Of a DNA stretch of 24,196 nt, positions 1 to 8,006 are shown piece by piece. How positions within the stretch are numbered: the stretch's first letter is position 1; every line of letters starts with the position of its first letter. This stretch comes from an uncultured Collinsella sp. (lineage in GTDB: Bacteria > Actinomycetota > Coriobacteriia > Coriobacteriales > Coriobacteriaceae). A program made the translations under genes and the position numbers. The stretch is from positions 1 to 24,196 of the forward strand of contig CABVAY010000033.1 of NCBI GenBank assembly GCA_902496455.1, in the 5' to 3' direction. The notes under the pieces were generated by a model that was not told where the DNA came from, made no database searches, and saw only the letters and a program-made list of their open reading frames with translations.

Positions 1-496
1 CATATCCGAACATCATGCCCTGGTCGCCGGCACCGATCAGGTCGATCGGGTCGGTGGTAGCGCCGGTCTGGGTCTCGAAGGACTCGTCAACGCCTTGGGC
101 GATATCGGGCGACTGCTCGTGGATGAGGCTCATGACGCCGCAGGTGTCGCAGTCAAAACCGAACTTGGCACGGTTGTAGCCAATGCGGCGGATAACGCCA
201 CGGGCGATTTCCTGAACGTCTACGTAGGCCTGGGTGCGAATCTCGCCGGCGACGATGACGGTGCCGGTGGTCACGAGGGTCTCGCAGGCGCAGCGGACGT
301 TCTCCACGTTGGCAGGCACGCCGTTGGGGGCGATGTAGCCCTGCTCCTGGAGCTCTATTTCTTTGGCGAGGATTGCGTCGAGGACGGCGTCGCTGATCTG
401 GTCAGCGATCTTATCGGGATGACCTTCGGTCACCGACTCCGACGTAAAAACAAAGGACCCGTGTTGGGGCGGGATGGAACGAAGTTCTTCTGACAT
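1..496 (-). CDS. metK: S-adenosylmethionine synthetase, N-terminal part (cut by window edge)
   Basis: MetK makes S-adenosylmethionine from methionine and ATP in the cytoplasm. The 165 complete codons in the window carry two family signatures: the GHPDK segment at residues 25-29 near the N-terminus and the GAGDQG ATP-binding hexapeptide at residues 155-160, just before the window edge. Family members are usually about 380-420 residues, so more than half of the gene lies beyond base 1. The start ATG (complement of 494-496) has a good Shine-Dalgarno sequence, GAAAGGA, five bases upstream (502-508). The gene diverges from gltX. A hairpin occupies its short leader. The identification is very secure; only the C-terminal part is unseen. 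Confidence 0.97.
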   Translation of the reverse strand, partial: MSEELRSIPPQHGSFVFTSESVTEGHPDKIADQISDAVLDAILAKEIELQEQGYIAPNGVPANVENVRCACETLVTTGTVIVAGEIRTQAYVDVQEIARGVIRRIGYNRAKFGFDCDTCGVMSLIHEQSPDIAQGVDESFETQTGATTDPIDLIGAGDQGMMFGY

Positions 497-508
497 GATT
501 GTCCTTTC

Positions 509-545
509 AAAAACGTGTCCCGGCGACCGTTACCATTCCGCCGGG
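509..545 (-). promoter_or_regulatory. hairpin in the metK leader, possible attenuator
   Basis: A perfect 7-bp stem, CCCGGCG (519-525) with CGCCGGG (539-545), and a 13-base loop lies immediately upstream of the metK ribosome-binding site. Read on the minus strand, the stem is followed after five bases by a run of five U (509-513), which then runs into the Shine-Dalgarno sequence. A plausible metK -10 box, TATGAT on the minus strand (564-569), would put the whole hairpin in a leader of about 60 bases. That is too short for a normal SAM riboswitch. It could be a weak terminator or a structure that limits ribosome access; the role is inferred. Confidence 0.35.
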
Positions 546-601
546 CTCTCTATGCAAGGGCACATCATAGCGCGTAAATCAAACATTCACACCCTTTCCG
601 C

Positions 602-699
602 ACCTACTCATTGGGGACAGACATAAATGACCAGCCTTGCCTAAGTGCCGACAGGTTGCCCAAAGAATGGTCATTTAAGTCTGTCCCCAATGAGTAGGT
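602..699. repeat. long intergenic inverted repeat, GGGGACAG type
   Basis: Two 32-base arms (602-633 and 668-699) are complementary except at one position and are separated by 34 bases. Each arm holds GGGGACAGAC followed by AAATGACCA in the outer-to-inner direction. It sits in the divergent metK/gltX gap, contains no open reading frame and has no U-tract on either side. It resembles palindromic intergenic repeats (REP/REPIN-like), and GGGGACAG-type cores are common in such elements of Gram-positive genomes. No transposase gene accompanies it. Confidence 0.8.
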
Positions 700-733
700 C
701 GGTGCCCTTTGTGCGGAGGTTGCATTGATGCTT

Positions 734-739
734 TATACT
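734..739 (+). promoter_or_regulatory. putative -10 box of gltX
   Basis: TATACT matches the TATAAT consensus at five of six positions and lies 40 bases upstream of the gltX start codon. No convincing -35 hexamer sits 16-18 bases upstream, so the promoter is only partly supported. Confidence 0.35.
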
Positions 740-779
740 GGTGCGGTTAGACATCCATCCTGCAATCGAGGAGATTTCC

Positions 780-2255
780 ATGGCATCAGACGTTCGCGTC
801 CGCTTTGCACCCTCACCGACGGGCAAGCTGCACATCGGCGGCGCCCGCACCGCTATCTATAACTGGGCTTTCGCCCGTGCTAACGGCGGCACGTTCATCC
901 TGCGCATCGACGACACCGACCCTACCCGCTCTACCGACGAGAACACACAGATCATCCTGCGCGCCATGCGTTGGCTGGGCCTGGACTGGGACGAGGGTCC
1001 CGAGGTGGGCGGCGATTTTGGACCCTACGCCCAGACCGAGCGCCTGGACCTGTACAAGCAGGCCGCCCAGAAGCTTTGGAACGAGGGCAAGGCCTATCCC
1101 TGCTTCTGCACCAAGGAGCAGCTCGACGCCGACCGCAAGGCCGCGCAGGAGCGCAAGGACCCCTTCCAGGGCTATCAGCGCCGTTGCCGCGATCTTGATC
1201 CCGAGGAGGCCCGCCGCCGCATCGAGGCCGGCGAGTCCTACGTCCTGCGCATCAAGGTGCCCGAGGACCGCGGCGATGTCGTCATCCACGACGCCGTTCA
1301 CGGCGAGGTGACCTTCGACGCCAAGGAGCTCGACGACTTTGTCATCTTCCGCTCCGATGGCACGCCCACGTACAACTTCGCGACCGTCGTCGACGACGCC
1401 ATGATGAAGATCACCCATGTCATCCGTGGCGACGACCATCTGTCCAACACCCCGCGTCAGGTCATGGTGTACGAGGCCCTCGGCGCTCCCGTGCCCACGT
1501 TCGCCCACATCTCCATGATCCTGGGCGCCGACGGCAAAAAGCTCTCCAAGCGCCACGGCGCCACCTCCGTGGAGGAGTACCGCGACGCCGGCTACCTGTC
1601 CGACGCCTTCGTCAACTACTTGGCGCTGCTCGGCTGGTCGCTCGACGGCGAGACCACGATCATCCCGCGCGATGTCCTGGCCAGCAAGTTCTCGCTCGAT
1701 CGCATCTCCAAGAACCCGGCGACCTTCGACCCCAAGAAGCTCGATTGGGTCAATGCCGAGTACATCAACGGCATGTCCGATGCTCAGTTTGCCGACGAGA
1801 TCATGGTCCCCGAGCTGCACGAGGCGGGTCTCATCGAGGGTAATGTCGAGTACGGCGAGGATTGGATCGACGCGCTCGCTGCCATCGTCAAGCCGCGCAC
1901 CAAAATGCCGGCCGACGCCGTGACCGTCGCCGCTCCCATCTTCGCTACGGCCGAGACGCTTGAGTATGACGAGAAGTCCGTCAACAAGGGCCTGGCCAAG
2001 GAGGGCATGGGTGCCATTCTGGATGCCGCCAAGGCCGCGCTCGAGGGCGTGGACGAGTGGACGGCTGCCAACATCGACGCCGCGCTTGAACCGCTGCCCG
2101 AGCAGATGGACCTTAAGAAGCGCGTGGTGTTCCAGGCCGTGCGCGTAGCCGTCTGCGGCAACATGGTGAGCCCTCCGCTGGGCGAGACCATGGCGCTCGT
2201 CGGCCGCGACGACTGCCTGGCGCGCATCGATCGCGCCCGCACGATGGCGCTTTAA
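780..2255 (+). CDS. gltX: glutamyl-tRNA synthetase
   Basis: This class I aminoacyl-tRNA synthetase attaches glutamate to tRNA-Glu in the cytoplasm. The 491-residue protein shows the HIGH-type motif HIGG at residues 18-21, the KMSKS-type motif KLSKR at 254-258, and the Cys-X-Cys...Tyr-X3-Cys zinc motif (C108, C110, Y132, C136) of the E. coli-type enzyme. The C-terminal half is the helical anticodon-binding region. I chose ATG 780 because GAGGAG (768-773) stands six bases before it; the frame stays open upstream only through a TTG with no support. A terminator follows. Whether it also charges tRNA-Gln (non-discriminating type) cannot be told, because no gatCAB genes are in view. Confidence 0.97.
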   Translation: MASDVRVRFAPSPTGKLHIGGARTAIYNWAFARANGGTFILRIDDTDPTRSTDENTQIILRAMRWLGLDWDEGPEVGGDFGPYAQTERLDLYKQAAQKLWNEGKAYPCFCTKEQLDADRKAAQERKDPFQGYQRRCRDLDPEEARRRIEAGESYVLRIKVPEDRGDVVIHDAVHGEVTFDAKELDDFVIFRSDGTPTYNFATVVDDAMMKITHVIRGDDHLSNTPRQVMVYEALGAPVPTFAHISMILGADGKKLSKRHGATSVEEYRDAGYLSDAFVNYLALLGWSLDGETTIIPRDVLASKFSLDRISKNPATFDPKKLDWVNAEYINGMSDAQFADEIMVPELHEAGLIEGNVEYGEDWIDALAAIVKPRTKMPADAVTVAAPIFATAETLEYDEKSVNKGLAKEGMGAILDAAKAALEGVDEWTAANIDAALEPLPEQMDLKKRVVFQAVRVAVCGNMVSPPLGETMALVGRDDCLARIDRARTMAL

Positions 2256-2279
2256 TCGCTGCGCAAACGTTTGTATCCG

Positions 2280-2311
2280 AGCCCCGTTCACCCTGAGCGG
2301 GGTTCTTGTTT
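2280..2311 (+). terminator. intrinsic terminator after gltX
   Basis: Stem CCCCGTTCA / TGAGCGGGG (2282-2302, one G-U pair, CCC loop) is followed by the T-rich stretch TTCTTGTTT. It ends the gltX transcript 27 bases after the stop codon and just before the priA ribosome-binding site, so priA either relies on read-through or on a promoter inside this region. Confidence 0.75.
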
Positions 2312-2344
2312 CTGTAGACGAATGGGATGGGAGGTGCTGGGGCC

Positions 2345-4798
2345 ATGGCCGAGCAACTTTCGCTGTTTGGTTCGCCAGAACCGGAGGAGGCTCCGGTGAA
2401 GCCCCTGCCTGCCGCTGCCTCGGCTCAGCCTAAGCCTGCACCCGAGCCCACTGCCGCCTACACGAGCGTGGTTCTCGACATCCCGACCCGTGCGCTGTCC
2501 GAGCCGTTTGCCTACGGCATTCCGCAGCCACTCGCCAACGATGCCCAGATCGGCTCCACCGTCCTAGTCCATTTTGGCAACCGTGCGGCCGCGGGCTATA
2601 TCGTCGACATCGCGCCCGAGCTTGCCAACCTACAAGGTAACGACGCCCTCGACCCCGCGCGCATCAAGCCTATCGAGGCTATCCTCAGCAAGCCGCTCTT
2701 TACCGCTGAGGCTGCACGCATTGCGCGCTGGATGAGCCGCGAGTATGTCGCGACGCTTTCCGAGTGCCTGCGCCTGTTCTTGCCCCCGGGTGGAAGTCCG
2801 CGCGTGGTCAAGGGCGATGACGGCGTGTGGACGGTTGAGCGCCCCGCCGTCAAGCCTATCCAAAATCGCTGGGTCATGCTCACGCCCGAGGGTTTCGACT
2901 ACACGCCGCCCAAGACCGCGGTCCGCCAGCGTCAGCTCATCGAGGCGCTCCAGTGCGGCCCGGTCACGACGCGCGATCTCAACCTGCTCTACAACAGCAT
3001 GTCGGCGACCATCAAGGCGCTTGAAAAGCGCGGCGTCGTGGTGGTGGAGGAGCGCCGCGCCTGGCGTGGCTGCAGCGAGCAGACCACGCTGTCCTCGGCA
3101 AGCGGCAAGGCGCCTGTCTCCCTTACCAACGGCCAGCAACAGGCACTCGCGCAGATTGAGCGCGCCCGTCTGGACGCTCATGGCGACGTGGTGCTGGTCG
3201 ACGGCGTCACTGGCTCCGGCAAAACCGAGGTCTACCTCTCGGCGATTGAGCGCGTGCTGGCCGCCGGCCGTTCGGCATGCGTTCTGGTGCCCGAGATCTC
3301 ACTGACGGCCCAGACCGTCGGCCGCTTTCGCTCGCGCTTTGGCGAGACGGTCGCCGTGTTCCATTCACGCCTTTCGGCCGGCGAGCGTCTGGACCAGTGG
3401 GATATGGTCGCCAGCGGTGCGGCCCGCGTGGTCGTCGGCGCCCGCTCGGCGCTCTTTTGCCCGCTCAGCGACTTGGGCCTCATCATCATCGACGAGGAGC
3501 ACGAGACCAGCTACAAGCAGGGCTCCAGCCCGCGCTACCACGCGCGCGAGGTGGCGGCCGAGATGGCGCGGCGTTACCGCTGCCCGCTCGTCTTGGGCTC
3601 CGCCACGCCCTCGGCCGAGGCCCTCGACCGCTGCCGCCGTGGCACGTATAACGGTGCCACCTGGACGCGCGTCGAGATGCCCGAGCGCCCGGGACACGCT
3701 GTGCTGCCTACGGTTCGAATCGCAGACCTGCGCCGTGAGTTTTCTCACGGCAGTCGCTCCATGTTCTCAAAACCGCTGATGGAAGGCCTGGAGCGTGTGG
3801 TCGAGTGCCGCGAGAAGGCCGTGCTACTACATAACCGCCGCGGCTTTGCGCCGTTCCTTATGTGCCGCGAGTGCGGCTGCGTCCCCACCTGCAACCACTG
3901 CTCCACCGCGCTTACGTATCACGAGCGCACGCACACGCTGCAGTGTCACACCTGCGGTTCGTCTTGGCGCGTGCAGCCCTATCCCGCGCCCACAAGCCGT
4001 TGCCCCAAATGTGGCAGTCGCTACCTGGCAAAAATGGGTCTGGGCACGCAGCAGATCGAGGACGCACTGCACCAGATGCTTCCCGAGGATGTCGCCATTA
4101 TTCGCATGGATGCCGATTCCACGCGCGGCAAGGATGCGCACAAAAAGCTGCTCGAGCAGTTCGATGCGGCGGATTGCGCCGTGTTGCTGGGCACCCAAAT
4201 GATCGCAAAGGGTCTCGATTTTCCCGAGGTCACACTGGTAGGCGTGGTCAATGCGGACTTCGCCCTCAAGCTGCCCGACTTTCGCGCAGGGGAGCGCGCC
4301 TACGATCTACTGGAGCAGGTTGCGGGCCGTGCCGGTCGCGGCGATCGTCCCGGCGAGGTGATCATCCAGACCTACCTGCCCGATGACCCGGTAATTCGTG
4401 CCGTCGCTGAGCACGACCGTTCGATCTTTACTGACTACGACCTGGTACAGCGCCGCGACGCGCTGTACCCGCCGTTTGTTCGCCTGGTCAACATCTTGGT
4501 GTGGTCGGCTAACCGAGACGACGCGCAAGACTACATCGGGCGCATTGCAAAGCTTCTTAAGCGCCGCTGGCAAGCCGCCGCGCCCGACTTTTTGCGGGCG
4601 GGGAGTTCCGTGCCGCAGGTGCTGGGCCCGGCTTCGTGTGTAATCGAGAGAGCCAAGGACCGTTACCGCTTCCATCTGCTTGTGAAGTCGCCGGTAGGGT
4701 ACCATATCTCTGATGATATCGACGCCTGCCTCAAAGAGGTGGGCTCCGTGCGCGGCGTGAGCGTGAGCGTTGACGTCGACGCCTATGACCTGATGTAA
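2345..4798 (+). CDS. priA: primosomal protein N' (PriA helicase)
   Basis: PriA is a superfamily 2 DNA helicase that recognises stalled forks and D-loops and reloads the replicative helicase. The 817-residue product has the 3'-end-binding and winged-helix region up to about residue 265, Walker A GVTGSGKT at 287-294, the DEEH box at 383-386, and the zinc-binding insert with cysteines 507, 510, 516, 519, 534, 537, 553 and 556. The late helicase motif GTQMIAKGLDFP follows. ATG 2345 is preferred over the in-frame ATG at 2327, because GGAGGT (2330-2335) lies nine bases before it and would fall inside the longer reading. Residues 1-40 form a Pro/Ala-rich extension that begins with QLSLF, a match to the sliding-clamp-binding consensus. 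def follows after 18 bases, probably co-transcribed. Confidence 0.96.
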   Translation: MAEQLSLFGSPEPEEAPVKPLPAAASAQPKPAPEPTAAYTSVVLDIPTRALSEPFAYGIPQPLANDAQIGSTVLVHFGNRAAAGYIVDIAPELANLQGNDALDPARIKPIEAILSKPLFTAEAARIARWMSREYVATLSECLRLFLPPGGSPRVVKGDDGVWTVERPAVKPIQNRWVMLTPEGFDYTPPKTAVRQRQLIEALQCGPVTTRDLNLLYNSMSATIKALEKRGVVVVEERRAWRGCSEQTTLSSASGKAPVSLTNGQQQALAQIERARLDAHGDVVLVDGVTGSGKTEVYLSAIERVLAAGRSACVLVPEISLTAQTVGRFRSRFGETVAVFHSRLSAGERLDQWDMVASGAARVVVGARSALFCPLSDLGLIIIDEEHETSYKQGSSPRYHAREVAAEMARRYRCPLVLGSATPSAEALDRCRRGTYNGATWTRVEMPERPGHAVLPTVRIADLRREFSHGSRSMFSKPLMEGLERVVECREKAVLLHNRRGFAPFLMCRECGCVPTCNHCSTALTYHERTHTLQCHTCGSSWRVQPYPAPTSRCPKCGSRYLAKMGLGTQQIEDALHQMLPEDVAIIRMDADSTRGKDAHKKLLEQFDAADCAVLLGTQMIAKGLDFPEVTLVGVVNADFALKLPDFRAGERAYDLLEQVAGRAGRGDRPGEVIIQTYLPDDPVIRAVAEHDRSIFTDYDLVQRRDALYPPFVRLVNILVWSANRDDAQDYIGRIAKLLKRRWQAAAPDFLRAGSSVPQVLGPASCVIERAKDRYRFHLLVKSPVGYHISDDIDACLKEVGSVRGVSVSVDVDAYDLM

Positions 4799-4816
4799 CA
4801 ACCCGAAAGGATAACC

Positions 4817-5353
4817 ATGGAAGCCAACGGAATCGTACTGTCGCCCGACCCTCGTCTGCGCCAGGAGTGCGCCGTCATCGAGGAGATCACCCCGGCGATC
4901 GAGGCGCTTGCCGAGAAGATGAAGAAGATGATGTTCGAGAACGGCGGCTGCGGCTTGGCTGCCCCGCAGATCGGCGAGCTCATTCAGCTCGTCACCATCG
5001 ACTGCGACTACAGCGACAAGAACGACTACGATCCGTACGTGCTTATTAATCCCGTGATTGTGGAGCAGAGCGACCATCTGGTGCCGTTTAGTGAGGGCTG
5101 CCTTTCCATTCCTGGCATTAGCTGCGAGATCGAGCGTCCCGACCATGTCGTGGTCGAGGCGTACGACTTGGACGCCAACCTGATTCGCTACGAGGCCTCG
5201 GGCGACCTGTTCTGCGTGTGCCTGCAGCACGAGATCGATCACCTGCACGGCAATACCATGTTCGAGCGACTCAAGCCCATGCAGAGGATCAAGGCCGTCA
5301 AGGAGTACCAGGACGCCCTGGCCCGCGGCGCTCGACCGGGCGAGACGGAGTAG
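4817..5353 (+). CDS. def: peptide deformylase
   Basis: Def removes the N-formyl group from nascent proteins. All three motifs are present in this 178-residue protein: GCGLAAPQ (44-51), EGCLS (93-97) and HEIDH (138-142). Metal ligands are C95, H138 and H142, with E139 catalytic. The length is normal for the family. GAAAGGA (4805-4811) precedes ATG 4817 at a good distance. The gene lies 18 bases after priA and upstream of fmt, the enzyme that adds the same formyl group. A long palindrome separates def from fmt, so the usual def-fmt pairing is kept but interrupted here. Confidence 0.97.
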   Translation: MEANGIVLSPDPRLRQECAVIEEITPAIEALAEKMKKMMFENGGCGLAAPQIGELIQLVTIDCDYSDKNDYDPYVLINPVIVEQSDHLVPFSEGCLSIPGISCEIERPDHVVVEAYDLDANLIRYEASGDLFCVCLQHEIDHLHGNTMFERLKPMQRIKAVKEYQDALARGARPGETE

Positions 5354-5361
5354 GTCCCACC

Positions 5362-5463
5362 GTCCCCGGTGCTGAGCGCCCACATATCATCCCGTGCTCA
5401 AACATTCTCGCTGCGCTGCGAAACTGCGCGCGGGACGATATGTGGGCGCTCAGCACCGGGGAC
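5362..5463. repeat. long intergenic inverted repeat between def and fmt
   Basis: Arms 5362-5388 and 5437-5463 are perfectly complementary over 27 bases, starting GTCCCCGGTGCTGAGCG on the left. Pairing continues inward through TCCCG/CGGGA with one mismatch, giving a stem of roughly 35 bp around a loop rich in CTGCG. The outer end again carries the GGGGAC core seen in the metK/gltX repeat, but the rest of the arm is different. It begins nine bases after the def stop codon and may also stop or stabilise the priA-def transcript. No U-tract follows. Confidence 0.8.
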
Positions 5464-5679
5464 AGCGTTGTTCTGGCTCGGTTCGCCCGGGTGCCGTTGG
5501 GCCAGGGAGGGACGTCTTCGCTGATAGGTGCTTTGTTGGGAGGGCTGCTTTTATGCGGCTCTTTCTTTGTTTTTGGGTATATTTGTTCTTGTTGAATTGT
5601 TATTGCGGATGGGCTGAGTACTTGGCTTTCCGCTGTTATTTGTAGCCGTCTCGGCTTTGGTTGAGAGGAGACGATCTTT
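5464..5679 (+). other. T-rich upstream region of fmt, no gene seen
   Basis: Between the palindrome and fmt lie 216 bases that turn strongly T-rich on the plus strand from about 5520 (for example CTTTCTTTGTTTTTGGG). Short open frames here have no ribosome-binding site or recognisable product. TATATT at about 5578 could be a -10 box, but I see no matching -35. The only clear signal is the fmt Shine-Dalgarno sequence AGAGGAG (5664-5670). The composition runs on into the start of fmt. Confidence 0.4.
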
Positions 5680-6600
5680 ATGCGTATTGTGTTTATGGGT
5701 ACGCCTTATTTTGCTGTGCCTTCGCTGACTTCGCTTGTTGCGGCTGGGAATGAGATTGCGCTTGTTATTACTCGCCCTGATGCTGTTCGTGGGCGTGGTA
5801 AGAAGCTTGAGCCTTCTCCTGTTAAGGCCAAGGCGCTTGAGCTTGGCCTGCCGGTCGTTGAGGCCAATCGTATGACGCCGGAGGTTGTTGAGGCGCTCCA
5901 AGCTGCGCAGGCTGATATTTTCTGTGTGGCTGCCTATGGCTGCATTTTGCCTGATGAGGTGCTGCATATGGCACCGCTTGGTATTGTGAATGTCCATGCT
6001 TCGCTGCTGCCTCGTTGGCGTGGCGCTGCTCCTATTCAGCGTGCCATTCTTGCTGGTGATGAGGTTGCTGGCGTTTCCATTATGCGTATTGGGCATGGCG
6101 TGGATACGGGCGCTTATTGTGCCCAGGCGTCTACGTCGGTTTCCGGTAAGCATGCCGAGGCGCTCACGATGGAGCTTGGTGAGCTGGGCGGTAAGTTGCT
6201 TGCCGATACGCTTCCCTCGCTTGCCGATGGCTCGGCTGTTTGGACTGAGCAGGATGAGTCGCTCGTCACTCATGCTGCCAAGATTTCCAAGCAGGAGATG
6301 CGTCTGGATCCGCAGATGGCGGCGCTCGATTGCGTGCGTCATGTGCTTGCTTCGTCCGATACCGCGCCTGCCCGTTGTGTGATTGCCGGCAAGACGGTTC
6401 GCGTGCTCGATGCCGCGCCGGCTGATGTGTCGCTTGGCGAGGGTGCTGTTGCCGTTAAGAGCAAGCGTGTTTACCTGGGCCTTTCCGATGGCGCGGTTGA
6501 ACTGCTTGAGGTTAAGCCCGATGGCAAGCGTGCCATGGCTGCTTCTGCCTGGGCTGCCGGCCTGCAGGGTGCCGACCTTACGTGGGGTGTACTGTCATGA
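5680..6600 (+). CDS. fmt: methionyl-tRNA formyltransferase
   Basis: Fmt transfers the formyl group of 10-formyltetrahydrofolate to initiator Met-tRNA. The 306-residue protein carries the catalytic triad of the formyltransferase fold: N104 and H106 in NVHASLLPRWRGAAP, and D142 in GVDTG. The C-terminal tRNA-binding domain follows from about residue 205. AGAGGAG (5664-5670) supports ATG 5680. The stop codon overlaps the rsmB start as ATGA, so the two are translationally coupled. Codon use is odd: of the 48 codons after the start, 31 end in T and only one in C, whereas gltX has 29 C-ending and 8 T-ending codons in the same span. The function is not in doubt. Confidence 0.97.
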   Translation: MRIVFMGTPYFAVPSLTSLVAAGNEIALVITRPDAVRGRGKKLEPSPVKAKALELGLPVVEANRMTPEVVEALQAAQADIFCVAAYGCILPDEVLHMAPLGIVNVHASLLPRWRGAAPIQRAILAGDEVAGVSIMRIGHGVDTGAYCAQASTSVSGKHAEALTMELGELGGKLLADTLPSLADGSAVWTEQDESLVTHAAKISKQEMRLDPQMAALDCVRHVLASSDTAPARCVIAGKTVRVLDAAPADVSLGEGAVAVKSKRVYLGLSDGAVELLEVKPDGKRAMAASAWAAGLQGADLTWGVLS

Positions 6601-7997
6601 GCAAGTTGTCTCCCGCGCGCAAGCTTGCGCTCGATGTGTTGATGGAGGCCGATCGCCGCGGTATGTACGCACGCGACGTGTTGTCTTCGCGTGCTTCCGC
6701 CAAGGCTATTGACCAGCGCGATTCCGCTTTTGCCTCGCGTTTGGCGCTCGGTGTTGCCGCCACGCAGGGCATTTTGGATGAGTTGCTCGATCAGTTTTTG
6801 GATAAGCCAAAAAAGGTCGCGCCGCGCGTTCGCATGGCGCTTCGCATCTCGGCCTTCGAGATGCTCTACCTGCATACGCCGGGCCGCGTTGCCGTGAGCC
6901 AGGGTGTTGAGCTGGTGCGCAGCGGTGCTAAGTCTGCCGCGGGCCTGGCTAACGCGGTGCTGCACAAGGTTGCGGACAACGTGGAGGATTTTACCACGGC
7001 ATCTGACGTGGATGAGTCCGAGCGCCGTTTGGTTCGCCTTTCTCGTTTGATGGGTCTTCCTCGCTGGCTGTGCGCTCGTATCATGGCCTCGTTCGATACG
7101 CCCGAGGGTGCGCTCAACTTTGCCGGTAATCTGGCCCCCGCGCCGCTTGCACTGCACGAGAATGCGTTTGCGACCAAGGCCGACCCGTATATCTCGCAGC
7201 TCGTTGCGCCTGTCTTCCCGGGCTGCCATGCTCCGGTCGATGCACAGGTCACGGTTGCTTCGGGCGTTTTTGAGCGCGCTGCCGCGGTTGCCTCGGACCT
7301 CAACGCTCAGCTTATCGCTACTGCCGCGACACGTCCCGGTCGTTGCCTGGAGATTGGCGCCGGTCGCGGCACCAAGACCTATGTGATGATGTGCCAGGCC
7401 AAGCGTGCCGGGTATGAGCATCAGCATACCGCGCTCGATCTGCACGATCGCAAGTGTGATCAGAATCTCGCGCGCCTGCATAAGGCGGGTATCTTAGGTG
7501 TTCGTACGGTGTCGGGCGATGCCTGCGAGCTCAATGAGGTGCTCACGTCCTTTGACGCGATGCTTGGCGAGCCCGCCCTGTTCGACACGGTGTTTATCGA
7601 TGCGCCGTGCTCTGGCACTGGCACCATGCGTCGTCATCCCGAGATCCCGTGGCGCCTAACTGAGAATGACGTTACGACCGAGTTGCCCAAACTGCAGTTG
7701 ATGATGCTCAAGGAAGCAGCCGCACGCGTGGCTGCCGGCGGTGAGCTCATCTATGCGACGTGCTCCGTCTTCGACGAGGAGAACACGCAGGTGGTGGACG
7801 CGTTCCTTGCTTCTCCCGAGGGTGCCGGCTTTAGCGTGGCGCCGCTTTCCGAAGCACAGATTCTGCAACTCCCCGAGTTCGATCAGGCCAAGAAGCTCGT
7901 TTCCGTACGCCAGAACGATCGAGGCCTTTTCCAAAGCGTGCCGGTAAACGCCGACTCCTTCGACGGCCACTTCTGCGCCCGCCTGATTCGTAAGTAA
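6597..7997 (+). CDS. rsmB: 16S rRNA (cytosine-967-C5)-methyltransferase
   Basis: RsmB methylates C967 of 16S rRNA using S-adenosylmethionine. The 466-residue product has an N-terminal NusB-like RNA-binding domain (about residues 5-140) and a C-terminal Rossmann methyltransferase. The SAM-binding loop GAGRG is at 254-258, the motif IV cysteine is C338 in DAPCSGTG, and the nucleophilic motif VI cysteine is C389 in YATCSV. The N-terminal NusB-like part separates RsmB from RsmF-type enzymes. ATG 6597 overlaps the fmt stop codon in an ATGA junction; a GTG at 6582 in the same frame is not needed. T-ending codons are still frequent in its first part. The gene converges on the zinc-ribbon gene across a terminator. 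Confidence 0.94.
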   Translation: MSKLSPARKLALDVLMEADRRGMYARDVLSSRASAKAIDQRDSAFASRLALGVAATQGILDELLDQFLDKPKKVAPRVRMALRISAFEMLYLHTPGRVAVSQGVELVRSGAKSAAGLANAVLHKVADNVEDFTTASDVDESERRLVRLSRLMGLPRWLCARIMASFDTPEGALNFAGNLAPAPLALHENAFATKADPYISQLVAPVFPGCHAPVDAQVTVASGVFERAAAVASDLNAQLIATAATRPGRCLEIGAGRGTKTYVMMCQAKRAGYEHQHTALDLHDRKCDQNLARLHKAGILGVRTVSGDACELNEVLTSFDAMLGEPALFDTVFIDAPCSGTGTMRRHPEIPWRLTENDVTTELPKLQLMMLKEAAARVAAGGELIYATCSVFDEENTQVVDAFLASPEGAGFSVAPLSEAQILQLPEFDQAKKLVSVRQNDRGLFQSVPVNADSFDGHFCARLIRK

Positions 7998-8006
7998 CTA
8001 ATATGT

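Noticed and set aside
497..570. SAM riboswitch upstream of metK
   Set aside because: The leader is only about 60 bases and has a single hairpin; no conserved SAM-binding architecture could be drawn.
602..699. CRISPR array
   Set aside because: The repeats here are single inverted pairs at scattered intergenic sites, with no series of direct repeats and spacers.
700..779. T-box leader upstream of gltX
   Set aside because: There is no room for a specifier loop and no T-box sequence in the 80 bases before the gene.
813..2291. Long open frame of 492 codons on the minus strand opposite gltX
   Set aside because: It is the antisense shadow of a GC-rich gene with strong C/G third-position bias; the product has no recognisable motifs and gltX is certain.
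2327..2344. Upstream ATG start of priA
   Set aside because: The only good Shine-Dalgarno sequence (GGAGGT) lies inside this stretch and fits the ATG at 2345.
5394..5645. Small plus-strand frames between def and fmt
   Set aside because: They run through the palindrome and a T-rich stretch, lack ribosome-binding sites and resemble no known protein.
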